Shown: piece by piece, positions 5,726 through 6,390 of the stretch
How the letters are laid out: every line of letters begins with the position of its first letter
How positions within the stretch are numbered: position 1 is the stretch's first letter
NCBI GenBank assembly: GCA_910586015.1
Contig: CAJUGJ010000041.1
Span: 1-6,390, forward strand
Direction of reading: 5' to 3'
Length of the DNA: 6,390 nucleotides
Origin: an uncultured Lachnospiraceae bacterium
GTDB taxonomy: Bacteria; Bacillota; Clostridia; Lachnospirales; Lachnospiraceae
Notes under the pieces: model-generated
What the model saw: the letters and a program-made list of their open reading frames with translations, nothing else
Told to the model about the DNA's origin: nothing
Databases searched by the model: none
Made by a program: the position numbers and the translations under genes

Positions 5726-6295
5726 TTATTTATTTTCCAATAATGTGTTTTCTAAACATTTTATTAAATCTGCCTCATTTAAATATCCTCCAATTTTATA
5801 AGCGAAGCCTTTATGCATATACAAAATAATATGATAATTATCGTCATCAGTAAATAAATAGCCTGTTTTACCATTAATGGTTATTTCCTTGGAAACTTCA
5901 CCATTAGAAGTAAGGTCTAAGCCGTTTGTATTTTCCAACAGCATTTGGTCATATGCTAAATATTGTTTTTGAGGATTTATATATGTTTGCATTAAGTAAA
6001 ATAAATCTGAATCAATTTCTTCTTGAACTAATTCAAACCCTTCCGGCACCCATTTCAGCTTCTTTGGAAAATCAGCAGGATTAAAGCTTCTGGTTTGTGA
6101 ATCTGTTTCGTTTTCCTGTGCATCTTCCTTAACTTCCTTAAAAGATATATCTGTGTGGTCTGGAAAAAAGGTTTCGATTATTTGATATACTTTTTCGCGG
6201 ATTGGCTCTACTGCCATTACAGTCATAGAACCAAACATCATAATAATCATAGCGATTAAGGCTATCTTGAGCCGTAATCTTTTTTTGGGCAGCAC
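5726..6295 (-). CDS. DUF4367 membrane-anchored protein, possibly 5'-truncated anti-sigma
   Basis: This 189-residue frame begins at a GTG (6295). A basic start (KKRLRLK) precedes one transmembrane segment at about 10-28. Then come VEPIREKVYQIIETFF, a polar acidic linker (51-70), and a C-terminal DUF4367 domain at about 74-187. The domain shows a WVPEGFEL beginning, an ITINGKTGYLF strand pair and an ending LNEADLIKCLENTL. DUF4367 proteins are usually the outer part of anti-sigma factors encoded after an ECF sigma gene. Full members have a cytoplasmic sigma-binding region before the membrane helix; here it is missing or reduced to a few residues. No ribosome site precedes the GTG, no ATG or TTG start is available before it, and the frame is closed by TGA at 6343-6341. 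It could be a shortened regulator, start at an unusual codon, or be a degraded remnant. Confidence 0.6.
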   Translation of the reverse strand: MLPKKRLRLKIALIAMIIMMFGSMTVMAVEPIREKVYQIIETFFPDHTDISFKEVKEDAQENETDSQTRSFNPADFPKKLKWVPEGFELVQEEIDSDLFYLMQTYINPQKQYLAYDQMLLENTNGLDLTSNGEVSKEITINGKTGYLFTDDDNYHIILYMHKGFAYKIGGYLNEADLIKCLENTLLENK

Positions 6296-6299
6296 TGTA

Positions 6300-6323
6300 T
6301 GCGGATATTCTATAATATCCGCA
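6300..6323. repeat. 10-bp perfect inverted repeat just before the DUF4367 frame
   Basis: TGCGGATATT (6300-6309) and AATATCCGCA (6314-6323) pair perfectly around a 4-base loop. On the minus strand no T-run follows, so it is not a terminator for an upstream minus-strand gene. On the plus strand only four T follow. It sits 4 bases before the assigned GTG start, where it could hide the initiation region in the transcript or serve as an operator. Confidence 0.5.
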
Positions 6324-6349
6324 GTTTTAGTGTGTTTTACTCAAACTTC

Positions 6350-6379
6350 GCACTTGAATAAGTACCTATGCACCTTGAA
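6350..6379. repeat. Pair of near-identical direct repeats 20 bp apart
   Basis: GCACTTGAA (6350-6358) and GCACCTTGAA (6370-6379) start 20 bases apart in the region upstream of the DUF4367 frame. Repeats about two helical turns apart are typical of dimeric response-regulator sites, but these are short and one has an extra C. The rest of 6296-6390 holds no supported gene. Confidence 0.25.
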
Positions 6380-6390
6380 AATTCAATAAT

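Noticed and set aside
6300..6328. Hairpin plus TTTT as a plus-strand terminator
   Set aside because: Only four T follow, separated from the stem by a G, and no plus-strand gene leads into it.
6337..6390. Minus-strand frame open from the right edge to TAA at 6339-6337, possible tail of an upstream gene
   Set aside because: Only 17 codons with no recognisable ending of a sigma factor or other family; open by chance too easily to annotate.

Overview
The window is AT-rich, and every gene I can support is on the minus strand. Strong AGGAGG-type ribosome binding sites, a DUF4367 protein of the anti-sigma type and a Cys-rich peptide/radical SAM cassette of the clostridial type all point to a Clostridia-class Firmicute. 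The exact genus cannot be told from the sequence. No mobile element, CRISPR array, tRNA or rRNA gene was seen, and no gene-free stretch exceeds 300 bases.

Layout in the direction of transcription (right to left): (1) 6390-6296 is a 95-base leader with a strong 10-bp hairpin and a pair of direct repeats; no convincing gene is in it. (2) 6295-5726 encodes a DUF4367 membrane-anchored protein that looks like the C-terminal part of an anti-sigma or sigma-regulator protein. Its beginning is poorly defined and may be truncated. (3) 5646-5230 encodes a 138-residue secreted protein with four cysteines after the signal peptide. It has its own promoter and a textbook rho-independent terminator, so it is probably monocistronic. 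(4) 5064-3253 encodes a complete ABC exporter half-transporter without a peptidase domain. (5) 3165-77 is a compact four-gene operon: a radical SAM/SPASM peptide maturase (CcpM-like), a TIGR04066-type peptide maturation protein, an acyl-carrier-related protein, and finally a 67-residue precursor with six cysteines packed into 15 residues.

Together (4) and (5) form a cassette for a ribosomally made, post-translationally modified peptide (RiPP). The SPASM enzyme probably modifies the cysteine cluster, plausibly by forming thioether links. The TIGR04066 and acyl-carrier-related proteins assist in a way that is not known, and the ABC protein probably exports the product. The ACP-like partner appears to lack the serine that would carry phosphopantetheine.

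The most striking non-coding signal is a repeated promoter module. TGTGTCACA, 15 bases, then TGATTATAT occurs with identical spacing upstream of both the secreted four-cysteine protein and the radical SAM operon. This suggests that one regulator controls both units and ties the secreted protein to the peptide system. At the left edge a short plus-strand open frame ends one base before the precursor stop, so a convergent gene may lie outside the window.
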